From Rhodocyclaceae bacterium (GTDB lineage: Bacteria; Pseudomonadota; Gammaproteobacteria; Burkholderiales; Rhodocyclaceae): 39,036 nt of DNA. Made by a program: the position numbers and the translations under genes. This document shows, piece by piece, positions 16,907-24,738 of the stretch. Location of the stretch: NCBI GenBank assembly GCA_025361105.1, contig JANYAW010000330.1, forward strand, positions 1 to 39,036. Reading direction: 5' to 3'. Each line of letters starts with the position of its first letter. The first letter of the stretch is position 1. The notes under the pieces were generated by a model that saw only the letters and a program-made list of their open reading frames with translations, did no database searches and had not been told where the DNA came from.

Positions 16907-17197
16907 TTATTTCGCCGCCGCTGCGTCAGCTTCGCATTTCTTCATGAAAGCTTTTTTGGCCGCGCCTGCCAGTGGCTTGCCAGCTTTGCTGACGGCTTTT
17001 TCAGCACAACCAGAAGCTGCCTTGGGTGCTACAGCTGGTGCCGCGCCACCTTCGCATTTTTTCATGAAGGCGGTTTTGGCCGCGCCTGCCAACGGCTTGC
17101 CGGCTTTGCTAACAGCCTTGCTCTCGCAGGTTTCGCCAGCAAAAGCAAATTGGGCTACAAAAATTGAAGCAATTGCAATACCGGTCAATGCGCGCAT
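16907..17197 (-). CDS. PsiF-repeat protein (two repeats), secreted
   Basis: 96 residues: a signal peptide (about 1-20, ending FAFAGET) and two near-identical PsiF repeats of about 26 residues, CESKAVSKAGKPLAGAAKTAF and CAEKAVSKAGKPLAGAAKKAF, each followed by MKKCE. Every repeat holds two cysteines that could pair in the periplasm. E. coli PsiF is a phosphate-starvation-inducible protein of unknown function. I chose the ATG at 17197 because AAGGAG lies upstream; an upstream start would add 11 residues. phoB-phoR lies 5 kb away, which is compatible with phosphate control, but no Pho box was seen. Confidence 0.85.
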   Translation of the reverse strand: MRALTGIAIASIFVAQFAFAGETCESKAVSKAGKPLAGAAKTAFMKKCEGGAAPAVAPKAASGCAEKAVSKAGKPLAGAAKKAFMKKCEADAAAAK

Positions 17198-17299
17198 CGT
17201 GATTCTCCTTGAGTTGGTAGTAACGAACATGCGGACGAAAGTACAGCGGGTGAATCAGGTGAAAATCTTGCGGTGATACTAAGCCATTTAGTACACTTT

Positions 17300-18250
17300 T
17301 TACGCTGATTTATCGGGTTCGGCGAGTTGCAGCGCGGCCTGTTGTCGGTCTACAAATTCTTGCATGCTGTCGATGCCACGCACCAGCAAAATGGTTGAGC
17401 GTACCGCCGCTTCGAGCAGCACGGCGAGGTTGCGTCCGGCGGCCACCGGGATAGTCACGCGACGAATCGCAACGCCGAGTATCGTCTCATTTTGTGCGTC
17501 CAATGGCAAACGCGCGGCCTCGGGCACACCACGATTTGGCCTTTGCAAATACACCACCAGTTTCAAGCGCATTTTGCGGCGACAGGCGGTCTCGCCGAAA
17601 ACGGTGCGGATATTGAGCAAACCAAGACCGCGCACTTCGAGAAAATCGCGCAGCATTTCCGGGCAACGGCCTTCCAAAATTTCCGGTGCGACGCGCGAGA
17701 CTTCAACGACGTCATCGGCGACCAATCCATGACCGCGCGAAATAAGTTCCAAGCCCAACTCACTTTTACCGACACCCGAATCGCCTTGAATCAACACGCC
17801 CATGCCTAGCACGTCCATGAAAACACCGTGCAAGGTAATCGTTTCTGCTTGCTGACGCGACACGTAGGCACGTAAAAAATCAATCACTCTCGCAGCAGCG
17901 GTCGGCGTAGAAAACAGCGGTACATCACGCAGTTCGCATTCCCGTTTTATCGTCTCGTCAGGCTCGCAACCGTCCGCAACAATAACCGCTGGTGGATTGG
18001 CAGCAAACACATCTCGCAAATGCTTGCGCAAGGCTTCGGCGGGCAAACGTTCGACCCAAGCCATTTCCGGTGCGCCAATAACTTGCAGACGTTCGGGATG
18101 GATCAAGTTCAGATGGCCAACCAAATCGGCGGGCGACATATTGTCATTGGCCACCATCAAAGTGCGGTTGAGGTCGCCAGAGATCCACGTCAGATTCAGC
18201 GCGGTGCGATTATTTTCAAACAGCTCGGCGACAATTAATGGGCGCGACAT
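17300..18250 (-). CDS. hprK: HPr kinase/phosphorylase HprK
   Basis: 316 residues. HprK phosphorylates and dephosphorylates a serine of HPr-type proteins. Visible are the N-terminal domain with FVV-type strands, the catalytic HGVFMDV motif (His141), Walker A GDSGVGKS (156-163), and the family signature LEVRGLGLLNI (204-214). In betaproteobacteria HprK belongs to the nitrogen-related PTS, which is regulatory, not sugar-transporting. It follows ptsN by 17 bases. The rapZ and HPr genes that often follow are not here; psiF comes next on the same strand after about 100 bases. Confidence 0.95.
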   Translation of the reverse strand: MSRPLIVAELFENNRTALNLTWISGDLNRTLMVANDNMSPADLVGHLNLIHPERLQVIGAPEMAWVERLPAEALRKHLRDVFAANPPAVIVADGCEPDETIKRECELRDVPLFSTPTAAARVIDFLRAYVSRQQAETITLHGVFMDVLGMGVLIQGDSGVGKSELGLELISRGHGLVADDVVEVSRVAPEILEGRCPEMLRDFLEVRGLGLLNIRTVFGETACRRKMRLKLVVYLQRPNRGVPEAARLPLDAQNETILGVAIRRVTIPVAAGRNLAVLLEAAVRSTILLVRGIDSMQEFVDRQQAALQLAEPDKSA

Positions 18251-18267
18251 TGCTTGGCTCTGAGTGC

Positions 18268-18744
18268 TTAGTCGGACTGCCAGTTGGAAAACAATTCGAG
18301 CAGCGCGGTGTTGTCCGGCGCGCTTTGCAATAATTCACGAAAACGTCGCTCAGAAAACATTTGGGCAAGTTCGGAGAGCAATTGCAAATGTTGCTCGTTG
18401 GCGCTTTGCGGCACCAGCAGCACAAACACCATTTGAACGCCGACACCATCTGGTGCATCAAAAGGAATCGGAGAGGCCAAACGAAAGAACGCAGCGACCG
18501 CCGATTTCAAACCTTTTATACGTCCATGCGGGATGGCGACACCGAGCCCCAGTCCGGTTGAGCCAAGTTTTTCGCGGGCGAACAGTGCGTCATACACGGT
18601 GCTACGAGCAAGCTGTTGGCTGTTTTCAAATAACAAACCAGCTTGTTCAAAGACACGCTTTTTGCTGCTGGCATCGAGGTCTACCACGATGCGCTCAGGG
18701 CGCAGCAAGCTGGCAATGTGGTTCAAAGAAGTTGTGGTGGTCAT
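18268..18744 (-). CDS. ptsN: PTS-Ntr enzyme IIA (PtsN)
   Basis: 158 residues with the phosphoryl-acceptor histidine in LGVAIPHGR (His73), and the fold's VFVLLVPQSANEQHL strand. EIIA-Ntr receives phosphate from PTS-Ntr and controls potassium transport, nitrogen response and other processes by protein contacts; it is not a transporter subunit here. It is read between hpf and hprK in the same direction. Confidence 0.95.
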   Translation of the reverse strand: MTTTTSLNHIASLLRPERIVVDLDASSKKRVFEQAGLLFENSQQLARSTVYDALFAREKLGSTGLGLGVAIPHGRIKGLKSAVAAFFRLASPIPFDAPDGVGVQMVFVLLVPQSANEQHLQLLSELAQMFSERRFRELLQSAPDNTALLELFSNWQSD

Positions 18745-18844
18745 GGATAGATGCTGTAAAACGGCGGCGAGTATAGCGCGCTGCGCGATGGATTATTGTG
18801 AGATGCAATGCCGGAAAAGACTGTTGCGCGCAGACAACTCATTC

Positions 18845-18897
18845 GTCATTCCGGTTTCCACAGGGAATCCAGGGGGTGCAGAGATCGCCGGAATGAC
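18845..18897. repeat. REP-like palindromic element between hpf and ptsN
   Basis: GTCATTCCGG (18845-18854) and CCGGAATGAC (18888-18897) are perfect ten-base arms, with an internal TTTCCACAGGGAATCC. This form is a very widespread proteobacterial intergenic element (the source of 'IPAFAGMT'-type spurious peptides). It can fold into a long hairpin in the transcript between hpf and ptsN and could separate their expression. Confidence 0.75.
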
Positions 18898-18928
18898 AGC
18901 ATAAGGTGATGATTTTTATTGGCACTTT

Positions 18929-19243
18929 TTACTCGGCCGCCACTCGCTTGTCGTGCGTATGGTCAGAGACTCTTTCCTTGTGTTTGACAACCTGTCGGTC
19001 AAGCTTATCGGCGACCAAATCAATCGATGCATACAGGTTGGCATCCGTAGCGTCGGCGAAAATATCTTTGCCTTTGACATGTAGCGTGACTTCGGCTTTT
19101 TGCACAAGTTTGTCGACGGAGAGAATGACATGGACGCTGGTGACGTGATCAAAGTGGCGTATCACGCGCTCTAGTTTGTTCGTCGCATACTCGCGAATAG
19201 CGGGGGTAAGCTCGACATGATGTCCGGTGATGTTCAGGTTCAT
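18929..19243 (-). CDS. hpf: Ribosome hibernation-promoting factor HPF (short form)
   Basis: 104 residues, the length of short HPF, with the conserved start MNLNITGHHVELTPAIREYATNKLERVIRHFDHV and the basic strand LHVKGKDIFADATDANLYASIDLVADKLDRQVVKHKER. It binds the 30S decoding region and promotes 100S ribosome dimers in stationary phase. Position next to rpoN and ptsN is the classical order. A gap of 44 bases separates it from rpoN. Confidence 0.94.
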   Translation of the reverse strand: MNLNITGHHVELTPAIREYATNKLERVIRHFDHVTSVHVILSVDKLVQKAEVTLHVKGKDIFADATDANLYASIDLVADKLDRQVVKHKERVSDHTHDKRVAAE

Positions 19244-19287
19244 GATCTCTCCTCAGTTGGGTGCAACGTTAAGTGCGGCAAAATTAA

Positions 19288-20769
19288 TTACAAGGTCTTG
19301 CGATGACTTACCGGCGGTATGCTCAGCAGGTCGCGGTACTTGGCGATGGTACGCCGCGCCACAACAATGCCTTGTTCGCCGAGGACTTCTGCCAAACGGG
19401 CATCCGAGAGCGGCTTCCGGCCATCCTCGGCGCCGACCAGTTGCTTGATCAGCGCCCGAATTGCAGTACTGGATGCCGCGCCGCCGGAATCTGTGGCAAC
19501 GTGACTACCAAAAAAATATTTGAGTTCAAAAATGCCGCGCGGACTGGCGATGTATTTTTGGGTGGTCACACGAGAGATGGTGGACTCGTGCAAATTAACA
19601 ATCTCAGCAATTTCACGTAACGTAAGCGGTCGCATTGCGACTTCGCCATGATCGAAAAACGCCCGCTGACGATCAACGATTGCTTGCGAGACGCGCAAGA
19701 TGGTATCGAAACGTTGTTGCACGTTTTTGATCAGCCATTTGGCCTCTTGCAATTGTGTGGCAAGGCCAGCATTAGAGCCAGCACCGCTGCGTTGGCGCTG
19801 CAAAATACCCGCGTATAAACGATTGATCCGCAGACGCGGCATTGCGTCGCCATTCAAGCTGCAGACCCAGTTGTGGCGGATTTTTCTTACCGAGACATCA
19901 GGAACGACATAACGCGTATCCATCGCCGCAAACGCCGCACCTGGACGTGGGTTGAGCGTGGCAATGAGATCGAGCGCGTAGCGTAATTCGTCGTCGGCAC
20001 AGCCCAAGGATTTTTTGATGCGGACGTAATCGCGACTGGCCACCAGATCTAAATGCTGCTTGACTAATGCCAGCGCCAACTCGCGTTCGGGGTTGGCCAC
20101 GCCGGCATCAAGTTGCAGAATCAGGCATTCACGACAATTGCGTGCGGCAATCCCTAACGGGGAAAAATGTTGCAAATGGCGCAGAGCGATTTTTAGCTCA
20201 TCGAGCAAATTTTCGCGAGTTTCGTCCGCTGTTTCGTCGGCGATGTCTTCAACCGGCAACACCTCCAATAATTCCTCTAGCGATTGCGCCAAATAACCGT
20301 CATCGTCAAGCGCTTCTATGAGGAAGGCGACCAAAGCACGGTCGCGTGCACTTAATTGCGTGAGCCCCAATTGCGCGTTGAGGTGTTCGCTTAAGGTAAT
20401 GCAGGCCGACTGTGTCTGGCCGCTGTCCATGTCTTCGTCATTGAAATCACGCGGGCTGTTGCCGCTGCCAATGTCAGCACCCCAACCATCATCGGCAAGC
20501 CCTTCGTAGGGACTATCAGGTTCGGCATTTTCATCCATTTTACTGGCCGTCGCTTCAGTCGGTTCCAGTGTCGATTTACCGCTGTCCTGACCTGCCGTGA
20601 AACCCGCGTCGCCCGCCTCGATGCGCTCTAACATTGGATTGTCATGAAGCGCTTGTTCAATCTCGGCATTGAGTTCCATTGTCGAGAGCTGCAATAAACG
20701 AATCGCTTGCTGGAGCTGCGGCGTGAGCGCCAGATGCTGGGAAACTCTGAGTTGTAAGGCCTGTCTCAT
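19288..20769 (-). CDS. rpoN: RNA polymerase sigma-54 factor RpoN
   Basis: 493 residues. Region I is the glutamine/leucine-rich activator-interacting part (QHLALTPQLQQAIRLLQLST, about 11-30), region II is acidic (residues about 60-130), then the core-binding domain, the helix-turn-helix (LREIAEIVNLHESTISRVT, about 388-406) and the RpoN box ARRTIAKYRDLLSIPP (about 471-486), which contacts the -24 promoter element. All domains are complete. RpoN directs nitrogen, motility or envelope genes with the help of enhancer-binding ATPases, none of which are in the window. Confidence 0.96.
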   Translation of the reverse strand: MRQALQLRVSQHLALTPQLQQAIRLLQLSTMELNAEIEQALHDNPMLERIEAGDAGFTAGQDSGKSTLEPTEATASKMDENAEPDSPYEGLADDGWGADIGSGNSPRDFNDEDMDSGQTQSACITLSEHLNAQLGLTQLSARDRALVAFLIEALDDDGYLAQSLEELLEVLPVEDIADETADETRENLLDELKIALRHLQHFSPLGIAARNCRECLILQLDAGVANPERELALALVKQHLDLVASRDYVRIKKSLGCADDELRYALDLIATLNPRPGAAFAAMDTRYVVPDVSVRKIRHNWVCSLNGDAMPRLRINRLYAGILQRQRSGAGSNAGLATQLQEAKWLIKNVQQRFDTILRVSQAIVDRQRAFFDHGEVAMRPLTLREIAEIVNLHESTISRVTTQKYIASPRGIFELKYFFGSHVATDSGGAASSTAIRALIKQLVGAEDGRKPLSDARLAEVLGEQGIVVARRTIAKYRDLLSIPPVSHRKTL

Positions 20770-20788
20770 CTAGTGTGGCGCGGCTCAA

Positions 20789-21601
20789 TCACATCCGGAA
20801 ATGTTCGCCCAGATACACGCGGCGGACGGCTTCATTATCGACAATCTCGTCGGGATGTCCAGCGGCTAAAACGATGCCTTCATTGATGATGGTCGCGCGG
20901 TCGCAAATGCCTAAGGTTTCGCGCACATTGTGGTCGGTAATCAGCACGCCGATGTCGCGATCTTTGAGGAAATGAATGATTTTTTGGATGTCCAAAACAG
21001 CAATTGGATCAACCCCCGCGAAAGGCTCGTCCAGCAAAATGAAGCTTGGCCTTGTCGCCAACGCGCGCGCAATTTCGACGCGTCGCCGTTCGCCACCTGA
21101 GAGCGACACCGCAATATTTTTGCGGATGTGGTCGATGTGCAATTCTTCGAGCAATTCACCCAATCGTGTTTCCAGATTGACCGCGTCGAGGTCTTGCAAT
21201 TCCAGTACGGCGCGAATGTTATCTTCGACCGAGAGCTTGCGAAATACCGAATTTTCTTGCGGTAAATAAGACAATCCCATGCGCGCACGGCGATGTATCG
21301 GCAAGTGCGTGAGCCGTGTATTGCCGTGGCCGCCGCTCAAACGAATCTCGCCACCGTCGGCGGCTACGAGGCCAACGACCATATAAAAACACGTCGTTTT
21401 CCCAGCGCCATTGGGGCCGAGCAATCCCACAACTTCTCCCGCTCCGACATCAAAAGACACGTCTTTAACGACTGTGCGGCTTTTATATTTCTTGCGCAAA
21501 TTGTGCGCGGAAAGACGTGCCGGTTGCGGCGTAATGTCGCCTTCATTGGCAACACCTGCGAAGAGATCTGGCGTGAGTATGTCGGGGACAATGTGTTTCA
21601 T
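20789..21601 (-). CDS. lptB: LPS export ABC transporter ATP-binding protein LptB
   Basis: 270 residues. Walker A GPNGAGKT (62-69), signature LSGGE (167-171), Walker B FILLDEP (187-193), and the switch His of LITDHNVRE. It powers LPS extraction by LptF/G. About 28 extra N-terminal residues precede the usual start. The ATG at 21601 was preferred to a GTG at 21619 because AAGAAAG lies upstream. The genes lptC and lptA, which normally precede lptB in this cluster, are absent: recX is next, and the gap holds a 93-bp repeat. Confidence 0.93.
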   Translation of the reverse strand: MKHIVPDILTPDLFAGVANEGDITPQPARLSAHNLRKKYKSRTVVKDVSFDVGAGEVVGLLGPNGAGKTTCFYMVVGLVAADGGEIRLSGGHGNTRLTHLPIHRRARMGLSYLPQENSVFRKLSVEDNIRAVLELQDLDAVNLETRLGELLEELHIDHIRKNIAVSLSGGERRRVEIARALATRPSFILLDEPFAGVDPIAVLDIQKIIHFLKDRDIGVLITDHNVRETLGICDRATIINEGIVLAAGHPDEIVDNEAVRRVYLGEHFRM

Positions 21602-21617
21602 CGTGCGCTTTCTTGAC

Positions 21618-21710
21618 ACGGCGGCGAAGCAGGGGTTTCACGATGCACTGCTTCGCGCCTGCGTAGCGGGTCGGCTGTGCAATGCCGACACTCCCCACCA
21701 GCACAAACGG
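21618..21710 (+). repeat. Long form of the dispersed repeat (B), 93 bp
   Basis: Aligns end to end without gaps with the copy at 13594-13686. It begins ACGGCGGCGA and ends CCAGCACAAACGG. The second hairpin is GTCGGC-(8)-GCCGAC (21670-21689), where copy A has CTCGGC/GCCGAG: both partners of one pair have changed together. It occupies most of the recX-lptB gap. Confidence 0.8.
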
Positions 21711-21740
21711 GCGAACTGTTATGCGGTGCGTGGCAATAGC

Positions 21741-22277
21741 TCATTTGTTTGCCTCGCCAGATTCCATTGCGGCCTCTTTCGCGTCGCGCAAAATCCGGCG
21801 TATCACGTCAGTGGAGAATCCCCGATACTGTAAAAAGCGCGCTTGCCTTGCCCATTCCTTGGCATCCTTAGGCACCTCACCAAATTTTCGATTCCATAGC
21901 GCAGCGGCGCGATGGAATTCGTCGTTGTCGGTTTCGGTGGCTAGCTGCGTGTCGAGTTGGTCGGCGGCAAGTTCATTGCCGATTCCTTTGCTGCGCAGAG
22001 TCTGCGCGAGACGTGAACGACCTAAGCGCGCCGCGTGGCTGCGGACGTAGCTGGCGGCGTAGCGCTCATCTGACAATAGCCCCAGTTCAGTTAGCTCGTC
22101 CAACACGATGGAGATTTCATCCACCGTGCCGTGCTCTGCTAATTTTTTGACCAATTCCGCGCGGCTGCGTTCACGACCAGCAAGCAGACGAATAGCGCGC
22201 TGGCGCAGGCTCAATGAGTCTGTACCAGTGCCAGCGCCAAATTTTGCGCCAATTGTTTGCTTGTTTTCGCCACCCAT
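21741..22277 (-). CDS. recX: Regulatory protein RecX
   Basis: 178 residues from the ATG at 22277. RecX caps and limits RecA filaments. The typical helical repeats are seen: LSLRQRAIRLLAGRERSRAELVKKL, IVLDELTELGLLSDERYAASYVRSHAARLGRSRLAQTLRSKGI, and a C-terminal repeat. The longer reading frame upstream overlaps recA and is not used. The strong ribosome site (AGGAGG, centred near 22296) fits a TTG at 22289 in the same frame (adding four residues) better than the ATG, so the true start may be the TTG. It is read from recA with 55 bases between. Confidence 0.9.
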   Translation of the reverse strand: MGGENKQTIGAKFGAGTGTDSLSLRQRAIRLLAGRERSRAELVKKLAEHGTVDEISIVLDELTELGLLSDERYAASYVRSHAARLGRSRLAQTLRSKGIGNELAADQLDTQLATETDNDEFHRAAALWNRKFGEVPKDAKEWARQARFLQYRGFSTDVIRRILRDAKEAAMESGEANK

Positions 22278-22332
22278 CGCTACTTGCAAAAAACCTCCTG
22301 CTACGTTTGCGCGGTGACGCCAAACGCCGCCT

Positions 22333-23370
22333 TTAGTCGTCGCTGTCTGACACCGCCGCTGACCTTGCAACACCCGGTGTCGCAACGCCGACAGCGGCGC
22401 GCACTTTACTTTCAATTTCGGTTGAAAGCTCGGGATGTTCGCGCAAAAATTTTCGCGCGTTGTCCTTGCCTTGACCGATTTTTTCACCCTTGTAGGCGTA
22501 CCACGCACCGGATTTTTCGACGATTTTGTGGATAACGCCCAATTCCACCACTTCTCCTTCGCGCGAAATGCCCTCTCCATAGAGAATATCAAAATGCGCT
22601 TCACGGAACGGCGGTGCGACCTTGTTCTTGACGACTTTGACTTTGGTTTCGTTGCCAATCACTTCATCGCCGTTTTTTATCGCGCCGGTGCGGCGGATGT
22701 CCATACGAACGGATGCATAAAACTTAAGTGCGTTACCGCCAGTGGTGGTTTCAGGGCTGCCGAACATGACACCGATTTTCATGCGGATTTGGTTGATGAA
22801 AATCACCAAAGTGTTCGTGCGCTTGATATTCGCCGTGAGTTTGCGCAGTGCCTGGCTCATCAATCGCGCTTGGAGGCCAGGCAATTGGTCGCCCATTTCG
22901 CCTTCAATTTCGGCGCGGGGCGTGAGTGCGGCGACCGAGTCGATAACGATTAAATCAACGCCGCCCGAGCGCACCAACATATCGGTAATTTCCAGCCCTT
23001 GCTCGCCGGTATCGGGTTGCGAAATCAGCAGATCGGGCACATTCACGCCGAGCTTGGCGGCATAACCCGGGTCGAGCGCATTTTCCGCGTCGATGTACGC
23101 GGCAACACCACCGGCTTTTTGGATTTCAGCAACAACATGCAAACACAAGGTGGTTTTGCCAGAGGATTCCGGGCCGTAGATTTCAACCACACGACCGCGC
23201 GGCAGACCGCCGATGCCCAAGGCGATGTCCAAACCCAGTGATCCCGTCGAAACGGTTTGAATGTCGTCGGAAGCGAGGCCTTCGCCCATCTTCATGATGG
23301 AGCCTTTGCCAAACTGCTTTTCGATTTGCGCCAGCGCGGCTTGTAGCGCCTTGGTTTTGTTGTCGTCCAT
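22333..23370 (-). CDS. recA: Recombinase RecA
   Basis: 345 residues; it forms the DNA strand-exchange filament and triggers LexA self-cleavage. Walker A is GPESSGKTT (66-74); further motifs include LLISQPDTGEQ, the signature ALRKLTANIKR (about 213-223) and L2-type sequence with FINQIRMKIGVMFGSPETTTGG. The start at 23370 gives MDDNKTKALQAAL, the family start, and has AGAAGAGAG upstream; longer starts would add a non-conserved extension. I found no clear CTG-N10-CAG LexA operator in the 118 bases before the start. Confidence 0.98.
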   Translation of the reverse strand: MDDNKTKALQAALAQIEKQFGKGSIMKMGEGLASDDIQTVSTGSLGLDIALGIGGLPRGRVVEIYGPESSGKTTLCLHVVAEIQKAGGVAAYIDAENALDPGYAAKLGVNVPDLLISQPDTGEQGLEITDMLVRSGGVDLIVIDSVAALTPRAEIEGEMGDQLPGLQARLMSQALRKLTANIKRTNTLVIFINQIRMKIGVMFGSPETTTGGNALKFYASVRMDIRRTGAIKNGDEVIGNETKVKVVKNKVAPPFREAHFDILYGEGISREGEVVELGVIHKIVEKSGAWYAYKGEKIGQGKDNARKFLREHPELSTEIESKVRAAVGVATPGVARSAAVSDSDD

Positions 23371-23488
23371 GTGCTCTCTTCTTTCCTTGGTTTCGATTAT
23401 GGCATGCGTTTTGCTGGAAATTTTCTTGCGCCTTTCAGTGACAATACCAGCGGTTTTTTGCAACGACTTCCCGTACTAATTCACATTG

Positions 23489-23983
23489 CTAATTCACTCC
23501 TCCGATACGACTCAATAAACCTTGCAAGGCATGGATGACGGCCTGACGACGAATGCTTTCTCGGTCGCCGATGAACTCGCATTGCTCAGTTTGTACAGCG
23601 TGGTCTTTCATGCACCAAGCAAAGCATACGGTGCCTACTGGCTTATCAGGTGAGCCACCGGTCGGCCCAGCAACACCAGTGATCGCCAGCGAAATTTGTG
23701 CTGCTGAATGACACAACGCGCCTGCCGCCATTTCGCCTGCCGTCTCAAGACTTACCGCGCCATACGCCTCAAGCGTCGCCAAGCGCACACCAAGCATGTC
23801 GATTTTTGCTTGATTGGAATAGGTCACAAAACCACGCTCAAACCACGCTGAACTGCCCGCCGTGTGAGTGATTACTTGCGCCACCCAGCCTCCGGTGCAT
23901 GATTCGGCTGTTGCAATCGCCAGTTGGTGCTGGCGACACGCCGTCCCCAGCACGACAGAAAGTTGGGCGAGTTGGTCATCCAT
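23489..23983 (-). CDS. pncC: Nicotinamide-nucleotide amidase (CinA C-terminal family)
   Basis: 164 residues of the stand-alone CinA C-domain. It deamidates NMN to NaMN in pyridine-nucleotide salvage. Visible are the catalytic ATAESCTGG (Ser28), VTYSNQAK with the Tyr, and AITGVAGPTGGSPDKPVGTV. A dispersed repeat at the N-terminal helix is translated as TACRQHQLA, without obvious change of the family's length. The stop of pgpA lies six bases before the start, so the two are likely one unit, followed by recA after 118 bases. Confidence 0.93.
   Translation of the reverse strand: MDDQLAQLSVVLGTACRQHQLAIATAESCTGGWVAQVITHTAGSSAWFERGFVTYSNQAKIDMLGVRLATLEAYGAVSLETAGEMAAGALCHSAAQISLAITGVAGPTGGSPDKPVGTVCFAWCMKDHAVQTEQCEFIGDRESIRRQAVIHALQGLLSRIGGVN
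23921..23944 (-). repeat. Compact dispersed repeat, copy 8 (inside a gene)
   Basis: Matches the consensus in reverse orientation at 23 of 24 positions. In pncC it is read as TACRQHQL, a frame different from the other genic copies. Confidence 0.8.
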
Positions 23984-23989
23984 CGCAAC

Positions 23990-24514
23990 TCACTTCCACA
24001 CCGCAGCAAACGCCATTTGCGCCAGCAAAATCGTCAGCACCGTATAGCCCGCCGCAACCACATCGTCCATCATTACGCCAAGGCCATTCTTGACCTGCGT
24101 GTCGAAATATTTGGCGGGCTGTGGTTTGACGATATCGTAAAAGCGAAACCACAAAAAAGCCGCCAACTGCCACGCCCAACCCATCGGTGTCAGGCTGGCG
24201 GAAATCAGTAATAGCACCGCCCAAAATGGCACGATTTCATCCCACACTATCGCTCCGTGATCGACCACGCCAAGCGTGCGACCAGTGATTTGACAACACC
24301 ACACGCCAAACGCAAACGCCACCAGCAAGAAAACGGCAAACACGGTGTCCATGTCCATCAGCGCACGCAGTGGCCAATAGGTTGCCCAAGCGAACAGCGT
24401 CCCCGCAGTGCCTGGCGCAAACGGCGACAAGCCCGAGCCAAAGCCCGTTGCAACAATGTGCGCCGGATGCTTGAACAAAAAAGCTAAAGGTGGTGGAGCG
24501 GATTTTTTTATCAT
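23990..24514 (-). CDS. pgpA: Phosphatidylglycerophosphatase A
   Basis: 174 residues, hydrophobic with about four membrane segments. It dephosphorylates phosphatidylglycerophosphate in the inner membrane. Family motifs are SGLSPFAPGTAGTL (28-41), IVWDEIV (about 89-95), FRFYDIVKP (about 122-130) and NGLGVMMDD (about 142-150). The usual upstream partner thiL is not present. Promoter signals probably lie in the AT-rich gap to 24738. Confidence 0.93.
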   Translation of the reverse strand: MIKKSAPPPLAFLFKHPAHIVATGFGSGLSPFAPGTAGTLFAWATYWPLRALMDMDTVFAVFLLVAFAFGVWCCQITGRTLGVVDHGAIVWDEIVPFWAVLLLISASLTPMGWAWQLAAFLWFRFYDIVKPQPAKYFDTQVKNGLGVMMDDVVAAGYTVLTILLAQMAFAAVWK

Positions 24515-24544
24515 GATTTGCTCGTCGGATTAGGCTTTGCGCTG

Positions 24545-24558
24545 GCATTAACTAATGC
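24545..24558. repeat. Short inverted repeat GCATTA-ac-TAATGC
   Basis: Perfect six-base arms with a two-base centre in the AT-rich divergent region between pgpA and the TPR gene; it could be a dimeric regulator site. No regulator can be named. Confidence 0.35.
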
Positions 24559-24593
24559 AAGCTTATGAAACATCAGCGAAAATATATTGTTAA

Positions 24594-24613
24594 TACTGTA
24601 TGCGCAACCAGTA
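24594..24613. promoter_or_regulatory. Candidate LexA operator (SOS box)
   Basis: TACTG-N10-CAGTA, that is CTG-TATGCGCAAC-CAG with matching flanking TA pairs. All ten outer consensus bases fit the TACTG(TATATATATA)CAGTA form used by gamma- and betaproteobacterial LexA. It sits 126 bases before the TPR gene start and 80 before pgpA. A chance match to the ten fixed bases is unlikely in this window, but binding is unproven. Confidence 0.5.
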
Positions 24614-24738
24614 TATAACGATAAATTGAACTATGCAAGATACGGTAAAAATGAACGCCACCTTGCCGTGCGCAGACACACGGTGGTAACAATCAAACGC
24701 ACAAGGTGAGAAAATGCGGTATCAATCGAGGAGCATTC

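Noticed and set aside
22215..22245. RecX N-terminal GAGTGTDS as another repeat copy
   Set aside because: Only a short part (TTGGCGCTGG) matches; the other end of the consensus is missing.
23371..23488. LexA operator before recA
   Set aside because: A CTGGTATTGTCACTG stretch resembles half-sites, but no CTG-N10-CAG palindrome exists in the gap.
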